A stretch of 64,000 nucleotides of DNA from Larimichthys crocea (GCF_000972845.2 NW_020852928.1:186001-250000), one strand, 5' to 3'; positions 34,101 to 48,593 are shown, counted from the stretch's first letter. Notes: a model not told the origin generated them from the sequence alone. A program made the numbers and translations.

Positions 34101-37100
34101 TCCGCCTAGAGGAATGGAGCCCTCCGTGTCCAGACCTGGATGTAGTCTCTGTGATGTCCCCACAAACTGTCTAAAGCCTGGACGTAGTCTCTGTGACGTC
34201 CCTGCAGTCTGTCTAAAACCTGTTCGTAGTCTCTGTGACGTCTTGACAAACTGTCTAAAACCTGGATGTAGTCTCTGTGACGTCCCCACAGACTGTCTAA
34301 AACCTGGACATAGTCTCTGTGATGTCCCCACAGACTGTCTAAAACCTGGACGTAGTCTCTGTGACATCCTGACAAACTGTCTAAAACTTGGACGTAGTCT
34401 CTGTGACCGCAGACTGTCTAAAACCTGGATGTAGTCTCTGTGACTTTCCCACAGACTGTCTAAAATCTGGATGTAGTCTCCATGACGTCCCCACAGAGTG
34501 TCTAAAACCTGTTCGTAGTCTCTGTGACGTCCCCGCGGACTGTCTAAAACCTGCATGTAGTCTCTGTGAGGTCCCCAACAGACTGTCTAAAACCTGGACG
34601 TAGTCTCTGTGACGTCCCCATGGACTGTCTAAAACCTGGACGTAGTCTCTGTGACCGCAGACTGTCTAAAACCTGTACGTAGTCTCTGTGACATCCCCAA
34701 CACACTGTCTAAAACCTGGACGTAGTCTCCATGACGTCCCCACAACCTGTCTAAAACCTGGACGTAGTCTCCGTGACGTCCACACAGACTGTCTAAAACT
34801 TGGATGTAGTCTCTGTGACGTCCCCACAAACTGTCTAAAACCTGGACGTAGTCTCTGTGATGTCCCCATGGACTGTCTAAAACTTCGACGTAGTCTCTGT
34901 GACCGCAGACTGTCTAAAACCTGGACGTAGTCTCCATGACGTCCCCACAGACTGTCTAAAACCTGGACATAGTCTCTGTGACGTCCCCACTGACTGTCTC
35001 AAATCTGGATGTAGTCTTTGTGACGTCCCCACAGACTGTCTAAAACTTCTACATAGTCTCAGTGACGCCCCTACAGAGTGTCTAAAATTTTGACATAGTC
35101 TCTGTGACTGCAGACTGTCTAAAACCTGAAATGTTAAGTACACAGAGGCTACGATCCCTGAACAAGCCATCAGCGCACACACTGCCAATAAACAACTAAA
35201 AGTCCAACATTAAGTCATTATTTTGTTAATCACACAATTTACACTAGGACTGGACTATATGAAATTCAACAACAAACATGATGAGACCGTCTAATAATTC
35301 TATACATGGAGGCAGAGTACAGTATTAAAATATATGATATGAAGAATGTGAAGTGATAAAAACACACAGCAACATCAAACAAACTAAACACTGTACTCAC
35401 TTCTTATGAATGCACGCAAAATATGAAAACCAGCAAATCCAGAGGAAGAAAGGATGAAAGAAGAAAATGCAGATGGCCATAAAAGTTGAAAAATAAATCA
35501 AAATAAATAAAGGTCAGATGTGGCAGCAGTGTGTCCCTGAACTGTTACGGTGTGTTCATTAGGATAAGAGGCACATAATTGGTGACCCTCTGAACACTAG
35601 TTCTGAAGAGGCTGTATAAAAGCTAAGTAGTTGATATTATGTGTATTTTAGTGCTGTGTTCATGGCTTGTTTCCACTACCCTCAAGTGAGCAGATTAAAT
35701 TTTCCTTTTTCAAAGCAATAAAGTGATTTGGGATTTTGAGCCCTTAACTTGGCTTTCTCACTGACATCAGTCCTGCTTTCTTGGAGCAAGGCTGGAATAC
35801 CAACTAGGCAATGCTAGTAAGTGCCCTAGAGCTTAAGATGCTTCAGGCTTTCTGTTCACAGCTACACTCTGGTATGAAAGGGTACATGTGATGGAATATC
35901 ATCTGTTTCTATGATGTACACATTTATTTTCCTGCTGTGTCTCTGTCAGACAGTAACTGTGTGAAGATGCTGGACCTCGGCGTGGTGCCTCACATCCTGA
36001 CCTTGTTGGAGCAGCATGTTGACGAAGGAGACGTGTCTGTTCAACACGCTGGACTGAGCGCGCTCAGAAACCTGGCCATTCCTGGTACTGATTAAACAGT
36101 AGAGATATGGTTCCTGTTTGTTCTGTTTGTAGTTCTGTTTGATTTATATTTATAGTGCCAAATCAAGACAGCAGTTGGGGTTCTGCTCATATAGAGTTGT
36201 ATTGAATGTATTATAAACCATGTAGAGCATTCAATGCAAACACCGACAGCACCTACACTGAGCATCACTGTTGTCACTGTCTTCCAGCCACGAACAAAGT
36301 GCGGATGCTGGAGGACGGCGTGACTGAGAGGATAAAGACACTGCTGCGCTCTGACATGCCGCCAGTCCAGTTCAAACTTCTGGGTACACTACGCATGATG
36401 GTGGATGGACAAGGTGAGCAGCAGACTTTACATATTCATGCAGGAAGCTTCGGTACTTAATAGTATTAGTCAGTGTTAATGGGAGCTGTGTGTAGGACTG
36501 GGTCTGTGTTTGTGTGTCTAAAAAGAAATGGAAGAATATAAAAGGTGAGGAAAGGAGTGAAGAACAGGAGAAAGCAGAGAAAGGTGAAGGGTTGGTTCTG
36601 ATGTCCCACAGCATCAGAGACAAAGAGACGAGTCAGTATTATTATCAATATTACCATCACTTTATTCCTACTTTTCTCTACTACCTCTCTTGTTTTGTTT
36701 CATCTCATCTTTTAAGAATTTATTATATCTTCCTTGCTTCAGGCGGCTTGTGGATGGTTGGATCCAAACCCCACAGAGAGGTCTGGCCATTTGGGAACAA
36801 TGCCATGTGTCCCAATTTGAACAGCCGTCTGAGGCTTATTGACTGTGTGTGTGCTGAAAGCCTCATTTTAAATGATTGCCTTTTATATTTTTAATTCATC
36901 ATTTCCTTGGGCTTCCTTTACATCCTCTTCTCTCTCCTGGGACGCCTAGCTGGTTATTTTCTCAATTCATTATTTAATCATTTCTTTTGCAGTTAGTTTG
37001 TTTTGTCCAAACTGTTTGTCTGTCTCTGCAGGGATTCTAACATGTTCCCTCTATCATCAGCCACATTAACGTTTTCAATGCTGCACAACCAAAGTTTGTC

Positions 37101-40100
37101 ATGGAGTCCCACAAGGTTCTGTACTAGGACCACTTCTATTCAGTTTATATATGCTTCCTTTAGGGAACATTATTAAGAATCACTCCATTAATTTTCATTG
37201 TTATGCTGACGACAATCATCAAGCCTGATGAAACCAATCAATTAACTAAACTTCAAGCATGCCTTAAGGATATAAAAAGTTGGATGACCTACAATTTTCT
37301 GATGTTAAATTCAGACAAAACTGAAGTTCTTGTAATTGGACCCAAACACCTCAGAAACTCTCTTTCTAGAGACTTGGTTACTTTAGACGGGATCACCCTG
37401 GCCTCCAGCTCCACTGTAAAGAATCTTGGAGTTGTTTTTGATCAGGATTTGTCCTTTAACATCCACATAAACCAAATTTCGAGGACTGCATTCTTCCACT
37501 TACGTAACATCGCTAAAATCAGACGCATTGTTTCTCAGGCGGATGCAGAAAAACTAGTCCACGCATTTGTTACTTCTAGGCTGGACTTGTCAGGAGTAAC
37601 AGACAGCAGACAAGAACCCAATAGCACGACACGGGAAACAGCTCGGGTGAAGAAACAGAGTTTAATGGCTTAGCAAAGGTCAAACCAGAGAGCAGTCCGC
37701 GTGGCAAACAAGTCCAGTAGGAGCAGGCAGAAAGGGGGGTCCAAAGTCCAAAAGGGCAGGTCAAAACACGAGCAGGCAGGATCAGAATCAGGGTTGTAGA
37801 AGTTGCTGGACAGCTAGGGAAAACACACTAGACAATCTGGCAAAGAACTGAGGGAAGTGGACTGGTACATATACTGAGGGGCTGATTAGCTGATGAGGAG
37901 CAGGTGAGTGGAGGTGGGGCAAGCCAGGTGAATGAACTCAGCGGTTAATGCAGAGCAGGGGGGAGTGGCAGCGTCTGAAATGACATGAGTAGTGAGGAAA
38001 AAACAGAAGACCGGTGAATGAAAAACTAACGGCTGGCTGAAGTTGTGACAGAACCCCCCCCTTCTAGGGACGGCCCCTGACGTCCCACCGGGCTGGTCAG
38101 GATGGTCCCTATGGAACGCTGAGATGAGGTCAGGGTCCAAGATGTTACGAGCCGGAACCCATGAACGCTCCTCAGGGCCGTAGCCCTCCCAGTCAACCAG
38201 GTATTGAAAACCCCTTCCCCGCCGTTGTGACCTGATGAGACGATGGACAGAGTAGGCAGGACCCCCGTCAATGAGCTGGGGGGGTGGCGGGGGTCTGGAG
38301 CTGACTCTCCCTTACAGGTTTGATCTTGGAGACATGAAAGGTGGGATGAATTCTCATGGAGCGAGGAAGGCAGAGACGGACTGCAGCAGGGTTGACGATC
38401 TTCGTGATGGAGAATGGGCCCACAAACCTTGGGGCCAACTTCCTAGACTCTACCCGGAGTGGGAGGTCATGTGTGGACAACCAGACCTTCTGGCCAGGAG
38501 TGTAGCATGGTGCAGGGATTCGACGACGGTTGGCATTTCTCTGGTACCTGTTGGACGAACGCAGGAGAGTAGAACGGGCCCGCTGCCAGGTGCGCCGACA
38601 GCGCTGGATGAATGCCTGGACCGATGGGACCCTGGTCTCTCGCTCCTGCTCCGGGAACAGTGGAGGTTGATAACCCCGAGAGCACTGGAAAGGGGAAAGT
38701 TCTGTGGCTGAGCTTGGAAGCGTATTGTGAGCATACTCAACCCATAGAAGCTGTTTGGACCAGGAGGATGGTGTCTGGGACGCAATGCAACGCAGGGCAG
38801 TCTCCATCTCCTGGTTCATCCGTTCAGTCTGTCCGTTGGATTGAGGATGGAAACCAGAGGATAGGCTGACCGTGGCCCCAAACAGTTGGAAAAACTCTGT
38901 CCAGAAACGAGAAGTGAACTGTGGCCCCCGGTCAGAAACAATATCACAGGGGAGGCCGTGCAAACGGAAAACATGATGTAACACAAGTTCAGCTGTTTCT
39001 TTGGCAGATGGTAACTTAGGCAATGGAACAAACTGGGCAGACTTCGAAAATCTGTCCACAATAGTGAGAATGGTGGTGTTACCCTCTGAGGGAGGCAGTC
39101 CAGTGACAAAGTCCAGAGAGATGTGGGACCATGGACGATGAGGAATAGGCAGTGGCTGGAGAAGGCCAGGGGGGGCATGGCGAGCAGTCTTGTGCTGAGC
39201 ACAAATCTGGCAAGCAGCGATAAACTCCTTGGTGTCCTCTTCCATGGAAGCCCACCAGAAACGTTGCCTCAGCAGAGCTAGGGTGCGCCTAACCCCCGGG
39301 TGACAGGCAAGGCGAGAAGAATGTCCCCACTGGAGGACCTGAGAGCGGAGATCCACAGGCACATACAGACAATTATCAGGGCAGGCACTGGGAGCCGGGT
39401 GGTCGGCCTGGGACTGCTTTACCTTGTCCACAATATCCCAGGTAACAGTGCCGATGACCACCTTAGTGGGGAGGATACTTTCAGGTTGTATGGGACAGGT
39501 GTCGGACTGGAACTGACGGGACAGGGCATCAGGTTTGATGTTCCTAGTACCTGGGCGATAGGACAGGGTAAAGTCAAAACGATTAAAGAATAATGCCCAC
39601 CTGGCCTGACGGGAGTTCAACCGTTTGGCTGACCGGATGTACTCCAGGTTTTTGTGGTCTGTCCACACCACAAACGGATGCCTTGCCCCCTCCAACCAGT
39701 GCCTCCACTCCTCGAGAGCCAGCTTGACGGCCAGTAACTCCCGGTTTCCGATGTCATAATTTCTTTCTGCTGGGGACAACTTGCGGGAGAAAAAGGCACA
39801 TGGATGTAACTTTTGGTCCTCTGCTGACCGCTGAGACAGGACTGCCCCCACCCCGGAGTCTGATGCATCCACTTCCACAACAAACTGGTGTTCTGGATCT
39901 GGAAGGATGAGAATGGGAGCAGTAGAGAACCGTGACTTTAACTCATTGAACCTCCTTTCTGCAGTAGGGGACCATTGGAAGGCTACCTTCTGGGAGGTGA
40001 GGGCTGTCAGGGGAGCTGCCACAGAACTATAGTTGCGGATAAACCTGCGATAGAAATTGGCAAACCCAAGGAACTGCTGAAGCTTCTTCCGAGTGGTGGG

Positions 40101-43100
40101 AACCGGCCAATCCATCACTGCCTTAACCTTGGTGGGATCCATGTGAATACGTCCAACCGAAATGATGTATCCCAGGAATGACACCTCAGTGGCATGGAAC
40201 TCAGATTTCTCCGCCTTCACGAACAGCTGGTTCTCTAGGAGTCTCTGGAGAACACGGCGGACATGCTGCACATGTTCCTGTTCAGACTTTGAAAATATGA
40301 GGATGTCATCGATGTATACAAACACAAACACATTGAGAAAATCCCAGAGCACATCATTCACCAAGGCTTGGAATATAGCAGGAGCATTAGTGAGTCCGAA
40401 AGGCATGACCAGGTACTCGTAGTGACCCCTTGGGGTGTTGAATGCCGTTTTCCACTCATCCCCCTCCCGGATGCGAACAAGGTGATAGGCATTCCTGAGA
40501 TCAAGCTTGGTAAACACAGAAGCTCCTTGCAACAATTCAAATGCAGAAGAGATGAGTGGGAGGGGGTACCTGTTTTTAATGGTGACATCATTCAGACCGC
40601 GGTAATCAATGCAGGGTCGGAGGGATTTGTCCTTCTCCACAAAGAAAAATCCAGCTCCAGCAGGGGATGAAGAGGGACGGACGATGCCTGCTGCCAGCGA
40701 GTTGTTGATGTAGTCGTCCATTGCCTTGGTTTCAGGGGTTGACAGAGAATAGAGTCTCCCCCTTGGTGGTGATGAGCCCGGGAGGAGGTCAATGGCACAA
40801 TCGTACGGGCGGTGTGGGGGAAGCGAGGTGGCCCGTACCTTGTTAAACACCTCCCTTAAGTCGTGGTACTCGGATGGGACACCTGAGAGATCTGGGAGCT
40901 CATTAGAGGAAGAGGTGTTGAAGGCAGGTAGCAAAGCAGATTTCAGACAGACTGCATGACACTGTTCACTCCATTGTAGAATTGAACCAGTCCCCCAGTC
41001 AATATATGGATTATGTTTTAGTAACCAAGGAAACCCCAGGATAACTGGGTGCTGAGGAGCATTTATCAGGTGAAAGGTAAGTGATTCAGTGTGGTTACCT
41101 GATATGCCCAGATGAAGGGGAACAGTGCAGTGGGTTACTGTGCAGAGAAGGCGCCCATCCAGAGCAGTAGCCTGAATAGGCTTGACCAAAGGTTCCTGGT
41201 TAATACCCAGCTGTATGGCAAGACCACGATCCAGGAGGTTGGCATCAGCCCCGGAGTCAATGAGGACAGAGACGGCGTGTGATTGTCCATTACAGATGAG
41301 CTGAGCATGAAGTAGTGAACGAGAGGGCATGTCAGAGTTCATGATATGGCTCACCAGCGCCCTCTGGATTCCTGGTGAGCCCTGTCTTTTACTGGACAAG
41401 AAGAAACGTAATGACCTCCCTGCCCACAGTACATGCAGCAGTTCTCCCTTTGTCGCCGCTGTCGTTCAGCAGCAGAAAGCCTGGTCCGGCCAAGTTGCAT
41501 GGGCTCAACCTGGTCTCCAGGGGCACTGGCGGAGGGAGAAAACCTAGAAGTGGGAGGTGACGCTGGAGGACGATGAAGACTCTGGGGAGTACTGCTCAGC
41601 GCTCTCTCGCGTCTCCTTTCCCTGAGACGTCCGTCAATGCGGATGGCCGTGGCAACGAGCGTGTCCAAATCAGTCGGAGGATCCCGAGCCGCCAGCTCAT
41701 CCTTGATGTCATCAGAAAGGCCGTTGTAGAAGGCGTCAGTCAGGGAGGAAGCATTCCAGTCACTCTCCGCAGCAAGCGTCCTAAACTCAATGGAATAATC
41801 GGTCACTCTCCGGTTCCCCTGAACCAGGCTTAACAGTCCACGAGCAGCCTCTCGACCAGGGGTAGCATGATCAAACACCTTCCGAAGACCCTCAGAGAAG
41901 GCAGTCACAGAAGAACAGAAGGCCGACTGCTTCTCCCACTCAGCGGTGCCCCAGTCCCGAGCCCGCCCAGTAAGCTGGGTGATCATGAAAGCCACTCTTG
42001 ACCTCTCAGTGGGATATGTGAGGGGCTGAAGCTCAAAAGTCAACTTGCACAGGGTCAAAAAAGAGCGGCAGGTACCTGGAGCTCCAGAAAAGCGCTCCAG
42101 AGCACTTAAGCGGGGTTCTGGACCCGGAGCAGTGGGAACAGGAGGACTAGTGGGTGGTGAAGCCGCTGGCGTTTGTCTGAGCTGCATGAGCTGCTGGAGC
42201 TGATTGTTCAGGGTCTCCAAATGTTGGTTGTGGCGTGCAGAAGCCTCCTGGAGAGCCACCTCCATGGCGGTGAGGTGCTTCTCATGCTGGCATAGAACAG
42301 CAGCTTGTGCTGCCATTTCCTGCTTTACATTCTCCATGTCGGCTGGGTTCATTCTTGGCCAGATTGTACTGTCAGGAGTAACAGACAGCAGACAAGAACC
42401 CAATAGCACGACACGGGAAACAGCTCGGGTGAAGAAACAGAGTTTAATGGCTTAGCAAAGGTCAAACCAGAGAGCAGTCCGCGTGGCAAACATGTCCAGT
42501 AGGAGCAGGCAGAAAGGGGGGTCCAAAGTCCAAAAGGGCAGGTCAAAACACGAGCAGGCAGGATCAGAATCAGAATCAGGGTTGTAGAAGTTGCTGGACA
42601 GCTAGGGAAAACACACTAGACAATCTGGCAAAGAACTGAGGGAAGTGGACTGGTACATATACTGAGGGGCTGATTAGCTGATGAGGAGCAGGTGAGTGGA
42701 GGTGGGGCAAGCCAGCTGAATGAACTCAGCGGTTAATGCAGAGCAGGGGGGAGTGGCAGCGTCTGAAATGACATGAGTTAGTGTGGAAAAAACAGAAGAC
42801 AGGTGAATGAAAAACTAACGGCTGGCTGAAGTTGTGACAGGACTATTGTAACTCTTTGTTATCAGGCTGCTCTAATAAGTCTCTTAGGACTTTGCAGTTA
42901 ATTCAGAATGCTGCTGCACGTGTTCTGACAGGAACCAAGATCAGAGATCACATCTCTCCCATTTTGGCTTCCTTGCATTGGCTACCTATTAAATCTAGAA
43001 TAGGATTTAAAATTCTTCTTCTTACTTACAAAGCTCTTCATGGTCAGGCACCATCATATCTAAAAGAACTCATAATACCTTATTACTCCTCTAGAACACT

Positions 43101-43363
43101 GCGCTCTCAGGATGCTGGGTTCATTGTGGTTCCTATAGTTTCCAAAAGTAGATTGGGAGCCAGAGCTTTCAGTTATCAGGCTCCTCTTCTGTGGAACAAA
43201 CTACCTTTCTGGGTTCAGGAGGCAGACACGGTCAACACCTTAAGAGTAGACTTAAGACTTTCCTTTTTGATTAAGCTTATGTGTAGGGCTGGCTCAGGTC
43301 ATCTCTTAGTTATGCTCCATAGATATAGCTGCCGGGGGACTCCCTCCCTCCTCTCTCTCTCTC

Positions 43364-43414
<51 letters not shown>

Positions 43415-43506
43415 GTCTGTCTCTTTCAGGGTTATGCCTAGTCAGGCACGGTATTGGTGTAGAAGGCAGTCACATCTCCCTTAATCAAAACTTTCTCTCC
43501 TCTTTC

Positions 43507-43540
<34 letters not shown>

Positions 43541-46500
43541 CTCTCTCTCTGTATAAGTGTTGATTTGTTGTCCTATTCGTTTTGATTTTGCACCTTCTCT
43601 GTTAACCTTTTAAAATGTATTTTTCCTCTCTCTGCCATGCTGTGTCAGAGGAGGCAGCCTTGGTGCTGGGGAGGGATGCTGAGCTGCTGGCTCGTGTCAA
43701 TGGAGTGGTGTGAAGCCAAAGACCATGCCGGGGTCAGAGGAGAAGGCCAGCCGCCTGTTGGCTGCCTTCATCAGACACAGCCGCAGCCCCGGGAGTCCAC
43801 TTGTTCTGATCTGATGTGAAAGTTAGCAGAGTGTAAATTCTTTCTTCTTGTTAGTCAGTTTGTGAGGTGTATGTGCTGTGTATGCACACACACACATACA
43901 CACACACACACACCACACACAACAACCACACACACACACACACACACGCACAATGAACATCTCATCATGAGTTGATTTCCTCCCTCTCACAGGAAGTTGT
44001 CAACGCTGTAGCCAAAGCAGCTGGGGTTCGACACCTTATCTCCATGGCAACAAGCGAGCACGTCATCATGCGAACGAGGCCCTGGTTGCCCTGGCGATAG
44101 CATCTGCCATTGACATTGTAATTTCTGAGATTATGTAAAAAGTTCTGTGCCTGAATTTATCAGACACGTAAGACTCACTGAGCCAATGACTGGGAACTGA
44201 AGGTGAACTCTCAGCGAGGTTGAGAAGTTTGCACATGTCTAAACACCAGCCCAAATCTAACAGTTAGGACGCTCATCACATCCCAAAAACATGCCAGGCT
44301 GAGAATGTTTGTCCAGTTAGGATGGATTTTACCACTGGATGTTTGATGAAACAGGCTGTTTATTAACTGTTAATGTTAGAGTGTTCTCTGTATGTTATAT
44401 ACTGACTTTGCAAGAGTTTTGTTGTTTTTTTTCTTGAAGAAGAAGATGCAGGAAATATGCACTTCTCTGGATGTGGCCATCAATCCTTCTCTCTGCAACA
44501 AATACACAGACAGTGTGCAGAGAGCTGGTTGTCAGTCGTGGGCTTGTTAAGATATTTGTTGAAATCAGTGTGTTTCTCAGGAGAAGCTTCTTGTCTTTTC
44601 TTTACGAACAAACTTCTTGTTTGGTGAAGCTGCTCTGTAGTGCTTTCACTTCTGGCCGTTAATGGTTCAAACATACAGTATGGTTATGGGATTCCTCTCT
44701 GTGCCATCTTGTATCATAATACACAGAAGGTTATTGTTCCTAATTAATTCGCATCTTCACAAACCTCCATACCACCCTGCTGTTTTATCCCTGGTGAGTT
44801 TAGGGTTTAGTTATTTGAGGTTTCGTATGACACAGCACGCATATTGCATAGTTTACTTTTTATGCGTCATACTTTTATTTATAATATATTTTTATATAAG
44901 GTTATTTGTAACATGCCTCGATTCATAAGAAACTGAACGAAAGAGAAGAAAAAGAACATTTACACTGTGAGTGAGTGTGAAGCACAAAGAGAGAACAGGG
45001 ATAATCTGGAGTATTTACACATTATCACTAATGCAGCTTTAGCTCAGGAGGAAGAGCAGGTCGTCCACTAATCAGATGACATTAGACAAGATACTGAACC
45101 CCAATAAATCCTGAAGGCTCTGTCATCAGTGTATGACTGTGTGTGAATGGTGACTGAGAGATGTAGTGTAAAGAGCTTTGAATGGTCAGAAGACTAGAAA
45201 GGTGTTATTAAGTGCAGTCCATTTACCATTTATTATTAACAGATAGTCATATTGGTATATCACGAAGATAATTCACCAAGAAAAAAAAACACAGGTCAAC
45301 CACTTCTAACTAGCTTGGTTATTTAATCAGTTAATCCAATATGATCCGGTATACTCCAAATCCTGAATGCAAGCATATTTATGTGTGTGTGTGTGTGTGG
45401 TGTGTGTGTGTGTGTGTGTTGGTGTGTGGTGTGTACACTACAGACTCTATGAAGGATCCGTTCAGCGACGCGGAGCTGTTGCCCATACTGAAAAAGATGC
45501 GGGAGGATCCTGTTGTGGGCGGTCGAAGTCAAGTTCAGTGCTTTGGTCTCATCTGCAGCCTGGCTAACTCCAGTATGTTGTTGATCTGACTACACCACTC
45601 AGATGAGTTCTGTTCAAATTTCACAATGTTGCTGTTGAGAGTGAGGAAAACCGTATTGAGAGGGTCAGTGGATATGGATAAAAATCATTAATCAATCACA
45701 AATACTAATTTAGAGGTTTGTATGCATGTATGTTTCATTTCTTCTGTTCTGTACTCTGCAAGAAAAAGTTGTTTAACACACAATGTTCAGAAAATGCGAA
45801 GCAAGCACAATTTTGCCTCCGACACTAGTTGCAAGTATCTCACACTTCTATCTTCTGTTTCCATCCTCCAGTGTGATGAAGGAGGAGTTGAACTCTGGGA
45901 ACATGAAGGAAAGTCTCAGTAAACTGACAGATCAATAGCAGGCAGTAAACTTGCCTCGCAGCCAGCTCCATACTGGCCATCCTCGGAGACACCAGTTAAA
46001 CCAGCTCAGAAACAGGAGCTCATCTGCTACATAGCATACTTTAATTCAGACAGTCCTACTGCACAGATATTAAAAATGTCACCTGGTGTTTGTGTGGCAA
46101 ACAAGTACTAATTGAATACAAGCAAGACAAGTACACAGCACAGTGACAGGTGCTGGGGAGGGATGCTGAGCCCATTAAAACCAAAACGGTTTCATTCATC
46201 AGGAGTTTTAAAATGTCCTCCATGTGATATGTGCAAAGATGACACTTGTCTGTATGAAATGGAAAGGTTCCATTAGATGTTTCATTTCAAACATACAATA
46301 AATTTTATATTGTCAGGGCAGCAAGGAGGGGTCCGTGACAGATTCATCTTCTGGGGACCATGAAATCCAAAAAAATTTTATCTGAATTTTCAAAAAACCT
46401 CATCATGGAACAAAAAGTTGATCAAAGGGAAATTATGACAATGACATTTCCTTTAAATAGATATATGGTGGATGGACAGATGGACTGATGTTTGCCTTTT

Positions 46501-48150
46501 GAGGCCCGGCCAGCAGACAGTCCTGAATATTAGTAATAATGATTTCTGGGTCCAGTTTAATGTGAGATAAAGGTGGAAAATCTGTGAAATATTAGTGTAA
46601 CTCTAGGAGCTGTGACATAGCAGCACAAGAATGGGTGATCCAAATGAATACTGACCTTTAAAGTGTCAATAGCATAAGTATACAATCTACATGTGAACAA
46701 ACAGCTCTTTTCTGATTTCTTGAACTACAGCTACATCAACACCTTTCATGCTGATCCATTCCATTAGTAGAGGCTCAGCTTCATCTACCCTATCACAAAA
46801 AGTTCAGGATATTTTCAGGAAAATTTATGGAAAATGTAAAAAGTTCATGCTACAGTGATGTGAGGTACAGTGACCCAGCTCAGTGGTAACTTCCCTCTGA
46901 GTACTTCCTGTTTAAAGCGCACACTGACCAGGTACAGGTGATGATTGTTGGGTGTTGTCTTGGTGTCATGATGTCACAATGTGAACAGCATGATGACAGA
47001 GGACTGTTTTCAATACAACTGTCACTGAACAAAATTAGGGAACAGTCATGGATCAGCACACTTGTGATTTTAATCACATTGTTAGAGAACAGCATGTTCT
47101 GGCAATAAGTACTGAAACACTGAACACTGGACATGTGCATTCAAAAGTTTAGAGAGGGTCAATGAAGTTCACTGTAAAAGGTTACAGTGCATTTTGGTGG
47201 CACGCTGAAATTTCCATCCCAAAACGAATAGCCTGAACTCTTTGTGAGTGGTGTAAGTTCCGGAGTCTGAAAAATGTGCACTCAGAATATGAACAAACGT
47301 GACCTTCAGAAAGCTTTTTTTTTCTTACAGTGAAGATGAAAATGTGTCTTCCTGGTCGTACAGTAAACTTTGAATGGAAGCAGTGATGTGAAGTCAGATG
47401 GAGTTATTTCTCCTTTACAGTAATATGTTTCACAAACAAGTGACACATGGAAGATTTGTGCAGTAATTTGGTTGAATGAATTTTAATTTGAATGACTCCA
47501 CGGAAGACTGATAATACCAACTGAACATACAGTGCTGTTGGGCTCACACTCTCAGTATCTTGTAAATCAATGCTTAAATAACGTTTGAGACTATGAGAGG
47601 TCTTTTGACCGGCTGAAATGTGTCCACATGACCAAAGACTTTAAAGCAGACTGCCCAGCATCATGCCCCAGTCAATAAAACGAGTAATGGAGCCACATAC
47701 CAGCAATAAAATCTGAATGGCATGGCCTAGTCCTTAGAACCTTTATGGTGTGTTGGATATTGTCTGTCTCTTTCAAAATGCTCCTCCAGTAAGAGTTCTA
47801 CATACATAATTACAAGTATGAGATGCCTATATGAATATGTTGNNNNNNNNNNCACACACACACACACACACACACACATTAAGAGACACACACACACAAA
47901 CAGAAGGCATGAACAGCTTGTGGTATTAGATTCAATCCCTCCAACTGGTATTTTTATAGGTGCTGGCCTCTAATGACTCACTTTGTTTGTTTTATCAAAT
48001 ATTTGATGATTTGTACGAGAGCAGAGAGAGAAGGAATCTTTATATATAACTGATGTTCTCTCTCTCTCTGTCTGTCTGTCTCTTTCAGGGTTATGCCTAG
48101 TCAGGCACGGTATTGGTTGAAGATGCAGTCACATCTCCCTTTACTGAAAA

Positions 48151-48198
<48 letters not shown>

Positions 48199-48535
48199 AA
48201 GTGTTGATTTGTTGTCCTAGTCGTTTTTGATTTTGCACCTTCTCTGTTAACCTTTTAAAATGTATTTTTCCTTCTCTCTGCCATGCTGTGTCAGAGGAGG
48301 CAGCCTTGGTGCTGGGGAGGGATGCTGAGCTGCTGGCTCGTGTCATGGAGTGGTGTGAAGCCAAAGACCATGCCGGGGTCAGAGGAGAAGCCAGCCGCCT
48401 GTTGGCTGCCTTCATCAGACACAGCCGCAGCCCCGTGAGTCCACTTGTTCTGATCTGATGTGAAAGTTAGCAGAGTGTAAATTCTTTCTTCTTGTTAGTC
48501 AGTTTGTTGAGGTGTATGTGCTGTGTATGCACACA

Positions 48536-48593
<58 letters not shown>

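Larger units (their letters stand above)
37588..42839 (-). mobile_element. Gypsy (chromovirus-like) LTR retrotransposon, full length
   Basis: 5252 bp in reverse orientation, bounded by LTRs starting TGTCAGG and ending TGACA on the plus strand. The target duplication GGACT is at 37583-37587 and 42840-42844, inside the LINE reading frame. Gag and pol frames lie between, with a polypurine tract (reads AGAAGGGGGGGGTTC) next to the 3' LTR. The LTRs are nearly identical, so insertion is recent. I could not assign a primer-binding site. Confidence 0.97.
43401..47842. repeat. first copy of a 4.4-kb duplicated block (probable assembly artefact)
   Basis: Collinear with 48060-52534 over its entire length, including introns, exons 11-14, a SINE and 3' flank. 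It differs mostly by one-base insertions and deletions spread evenly through coding and non-coding DNA. It ends exactly at the N gap. Confidence 0.93.

Noticed and set aside
34127..35131. CRISPR array
   Set aside because: Repeats are contiguous without unique spacers, and the DNA is from a vertebrate.
34083..35188. Several long open frames with 14-residue repeats on both strands
   Set aside because: They are produced by the 42-bp minisatellite (a multiple of three) and occur in several frames at once; no start context, splice sites or domain.
38271..41833. Plus-strand open frames within the Gypsy element
   Set aside because: Antisense shadows of gag and pol, which have clear domains on the minus strand.
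43649..45999. True ancient rap1gds1 partial duplication or alternative 3' exons
   Set aside because: Indels are spread evenly across introns and exons and the copy stops at an N gap; artefact is simpler.
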